Shown in pieces: positions 62,373-64,000 of a stretch of 64,000 bases of DNA. Source of the DNA: Synechococcus sp. MU1617 (GTDB lineage Bacteria > Cyanobacteriota > Cyanobacteriia > PCC-6307 > Cyanobiaceae); NCBI RefSeq assembly GCF_020514235.1, contig NZ_VTLB01000001.1, positions 62,001 to 126,000 of the forward strand, written 5' to 3'. Both the position numbers and the translations under genes were made by a program. Below the pieces are notes generated by a model, which saw only the letters and a list, made by a program, of their open reading frames with translations, searched no databases and was not told the origin of the DNA. The stretch's first letter is position 1. Each line of letters starts with the position of its first letter.

Positions 62373-63899
62373 ATGAGTCTCAGGCGAGTCCCGGTATTGG
62401 TCTTGACCTGTGTCTCGCTTGCTGGTCTTGAGTTTGGATTGCAGTGCCGTGCTGACGCTTACGTCGCCTTGATGGCTGGTCAGCGCGCACGCCCCCTCAA
62501 CGGAACGTTCAATAACGTCCCTGTGCTGCATTCCAATCAACCGGAGATCGTCACCGGACCTGGAATCCTGGTGAACACCGCTGCCGGTTCTGCTGTAGCA
62601 GCAGAGTCGAACCAGCCTCTTCGCAACGCCGCCTACACCTTCAATGGTGAGTTCGGCGTTCATATGCATCACAAGTACTACCCCCAAGACCAGGCAAAGC
62701 TCGGGGGACGACGATCCCGGGGCTTGATGACCTTGGCTCTGATCGCGACGAATCCAGGATCGACGCCGATCACGCTGGATTTCGACCGTGGTTCGGTCAA
62801 AAATAGTTTTGAAGCGCCGTATCACCCGAATCGCTTGATGGGGGTCAAACCCCTCGGGAAGCGCCCATGGAACACCGGTCCTGGCGATGCCACCGCCGTT
62901 CAACTGCTTCGCGGAGAACTGGATCGCAAGTTGCCCGAACGCGTCGTGATCCCTGCAGGAGGACGTCGTGTTGTGGTGCGCACTGTTCTCCCCGCCCGTG
63001 GCATTGCCAACGGCCTGTTGAAGGGACGCAGCAGTGGTCCGTTCACGATGGCTGTTGTTGCTGCTGAGCAAACAGCTCAGGATTCAGATCTCTTTGCGGT
63101 TCTGCAATCAGGGCGTCTGGCCCCGGGGCGGATTTACTTGAATCGGATTCGAGAGATTCAGCTGGGTCGCGTCTTCTCACGGGTGGCCGGCGTTGCCCTT
63201 GGCGATGCTTACAAGGCAGAGATCAGCCATGACCTCGACCAGGGTCCACTACATGTGCCCTTAACCAGCACGAAGCGGCATCACTTCGGCACCAGCGATG
63301 TTCAGGTCAATCCGTTGACCACACGGATGATCGATTCTGCTCTTAATAACGTTGGAACCTATGGGGTTCGCTACGACGTGACCCTGAATGTTTCGGGTAC
63401 AGGGCCTCATCAACTCGTGCTCAGTCACCCGGTTGTGTCTGGCAAGAAGACCTTCACTGCCTTTCGTGGTTCGCTGCAGATTGCTCAGGATCGAACCCTT
63501 CAAGAAGTTCACGTTGGCATGCGCTCAGGCGAGAGTCTTGCCCTGGCTGATCTCAACCTGGCGCCTGGTACTCGCAAGGCGGTGAAGGTGAGTCTGGTTT
63601 ACCCGGCCGATGCCACCCCAGGCCATCTCCTCAGTGTTGTTCCCGTTCAGCAGCTGGCCGTGCTTCATCGCCGCCAGCAACAGCAGCGAAACGCCCAGTT
63701 AAAAATTGCGGACACCAAATCAAGGAAGGTGGGACCGAAAACCGCTCCCCCACCTCCTGAGACAAAGCCCATTGTTGTGAATCCTGCTCCTGGGAAGCCA
63801 GCTCCTGTGATGCCTGCGGTGGTCCCCGTCACCACACCGCGCTACGGCGAGTTGATTCGATCTCAACAGCAATGGTTGCTGCAGCTTCAGGGCCGATAA
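62373..63899 (+). CDS. DUF3370 family exported protein
   Basis: A 508-residue protein with a signal peptide (MSLRRVPVLVLTCVSLAGLE...ADAYVAL), a large beta-rich domain (PLNGTFNNVPVLHSNQPEIV, FNGEFGVHMHHKYYPQ, NPGSTPITLDFDRGSV) and a Pro-rich C-terminus (KTAPPPPETKPIVVNPAPG). It fits DUF3370, cyanobacterial, function unknown; probably periplasmic or outer-surface. The Pro-rich tail could span or bind peptidoglycan. ATG 62373 is the start, as upstream residues have no signal character. Confidence 0.8.
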   Translation: MSLRRVPVLVLTCVSLAGLEFGLQCRADAYVALMAGQRARPLNGTFNNVPVLHSNQPEIVTGPGILVNTAAGSAVAAESNQPLRNAAYTFNGEFGVHMHHKYYPQDQAKLGGRRSRGLMTLALIATNPGSTPITLDFDRGSVKNSFEAPYHPNRLMGVKPLGKRPWNTGPGDATAVQLLRGELDRKLPERVVIPAGGRRVVVRTVLPARGIANGLLKGRSSGPFTMAVVAAEQTAQDSDLFAVLQSGRLAPGRIYLNRIREIQLGRVFSRVAGVALGDAYKAEISHDLDQGPLHVPLTSTKRHHFGTSDVQVNPLTTRMIDSALNNVGTYGVRYDVTLNVSGTGPHQLVLSHPVVSGKKTFTAFRGSLQIAQDRTLQEVHVGMRSGESLALADLNLAPGTRKAVKVSLVYPADATPGHLLSVVPVQQLAVLHRRQQQQRNAQLKIADTKSRKVGPKTAPPPPETKPIVVNPAPGKPAPVMPAVVPVTTPRYGELIRSQQQWLLQLQGR

Positions 63900-63923
63900 C
63901 CTTCCCGAAGGTGGATTGAACTT

Positions 63924-64000
63924 TTGAGCGGCGAGGACTCAAAACGTCAACGCATCTCCGTGGAGATGTCAGAGCCCATGGTCGCGTTGATTGACCAGCT
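63924..64000 (+). CDS. Ribbon-helix-helix-like protein, 5' part (partial)
   Basis: The frame from TTG 63924 (SGEDSKRQRISVEMSEPM..) runs off the window edge. KRQRISVEMSEPMVALIDQL matches the start of small ribbon-helix-helix DNA-binding domains. The window ends after about 25 codons, so product length and start remain open. It lies 24 bp after the DUF3370 gene. Confidence 0.5.
   Translation, partial: MSGEDSKRQRISVEMSEPMVALIDQ

Noticed and set aside
1-64000. Mobile elements, CRISPR arrays and prophage genes
   Set aside because: No transposase, integrase, phage structural gene or regularly spaced repeat array was seen; the gene content is housekeeping throughout.

Overview
The window is a gene-dense, GC-rich cyanobacterial chromosome segment, most likely from a marine Synechococcus or close Cyanobium-type picocyanobacterium. 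The signs are a photosystem I gene (psaK), an Hfq-like protein of the short cyanobacterial type, many cyanobacterial DUF families (DUF1995, DUF2499, DUF3110, DUF3370, DUF3593, DUF4330, Ycf35/DUF1257), the salt-acclimation glucosylglycerol genes (ggpS with ggtBCDA), a two-repeat Pho box in front of pstCAB, and HemJ-type protoporphyrinogen oxidase. No transposase, integrase, prophage, CRISPR array or rRNA was seen. Almost every base is coding: the longest gene-free stretches are about 155 bp (31256-31411 and 62218-62372), so no gap exceeds 300 bases.

Layout. 1-2439 (+): 3' part of dxs and an FAD oxidoreductase. 2491-3394 (-): psaK and the DUF3593/DUF2499 membrane-protein pair. 3422-4516 (+): CsaB-like pyruvyl transferase. 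4488-15563 (-): twelve co-directional genes, read as 2Fe-2S ferredoxin, suhB-like phosphatase, hisZ, 2[4Fe-4S] ferredoxin, htpG, rpmB, prxQ, ggpS, ggtB, ggtC, ggtD, ggtA; the last five are chained by four successive ATGA overlaps. 15617-15735: tRNA-Ser(GGA) with a textbook terminator. 15792-18500 (-): pstB, pstA, pstC. 18625-22938 (+): dnaK paralogue, dnaJ, DUF3110 protein, murQ. 22920-31255: mtnP, cyclophilin, ribBA (apparently frameshifted at its 5' end), argC, purN, Ycf35-like, M61 peptidase, amidase and two small genes. 31412-39808: lysozyme-like secreted protein, pgi, leuS, hfq, dapF with an unusual Cys-bearing tail, a cysteine desulfurase and a DUF1995 protein. 39874-48737: DUF4330 protein, PBP4-type carboxypeptidase, coiled-coil protein, coaD, flavin reductase, uvrC, photolyase-related protein, hemJ, PHP phosphoesterase. 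48765-57708: an unknown soluble protein, cobN, ilvE, metH. 57756-64000: small unknown proteins, DUF2237, SDR, SpoIID-like protein, Ap4A phosphorylase-like enzyme, a group 3-type sigma factor, DUF3370 protein and the start of a ribbon-helix-helix protein.

Functional themes are compatible-solute synthesis and recapture (ggpS-ggtBCDA), high-affinity phosphate uptake (pstCAB under a Pho box; pstS is not here), peptidoglycan turnover (murQ, an amidase, PBP4, SpoIID-like and lysozyme-like proteins, scattered rather than in one operon), and cobalamin synthesis and use (cobN two genes from B12-dependent metH). Convergent genes repeatedly overlap at their tails or share a hairpin, and several divergent pairs leave 40 bp or less between start codons. 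Nothing in the window is an obvious new multi-gene defence or biosynthetic system. The most unusual observations are the ribBA reading-frame break, the dapF C-terminal Cys extension next to a cysteine desulfurase, and a photolyase-family protein that seems to lack part of the Fe-S ligand set.
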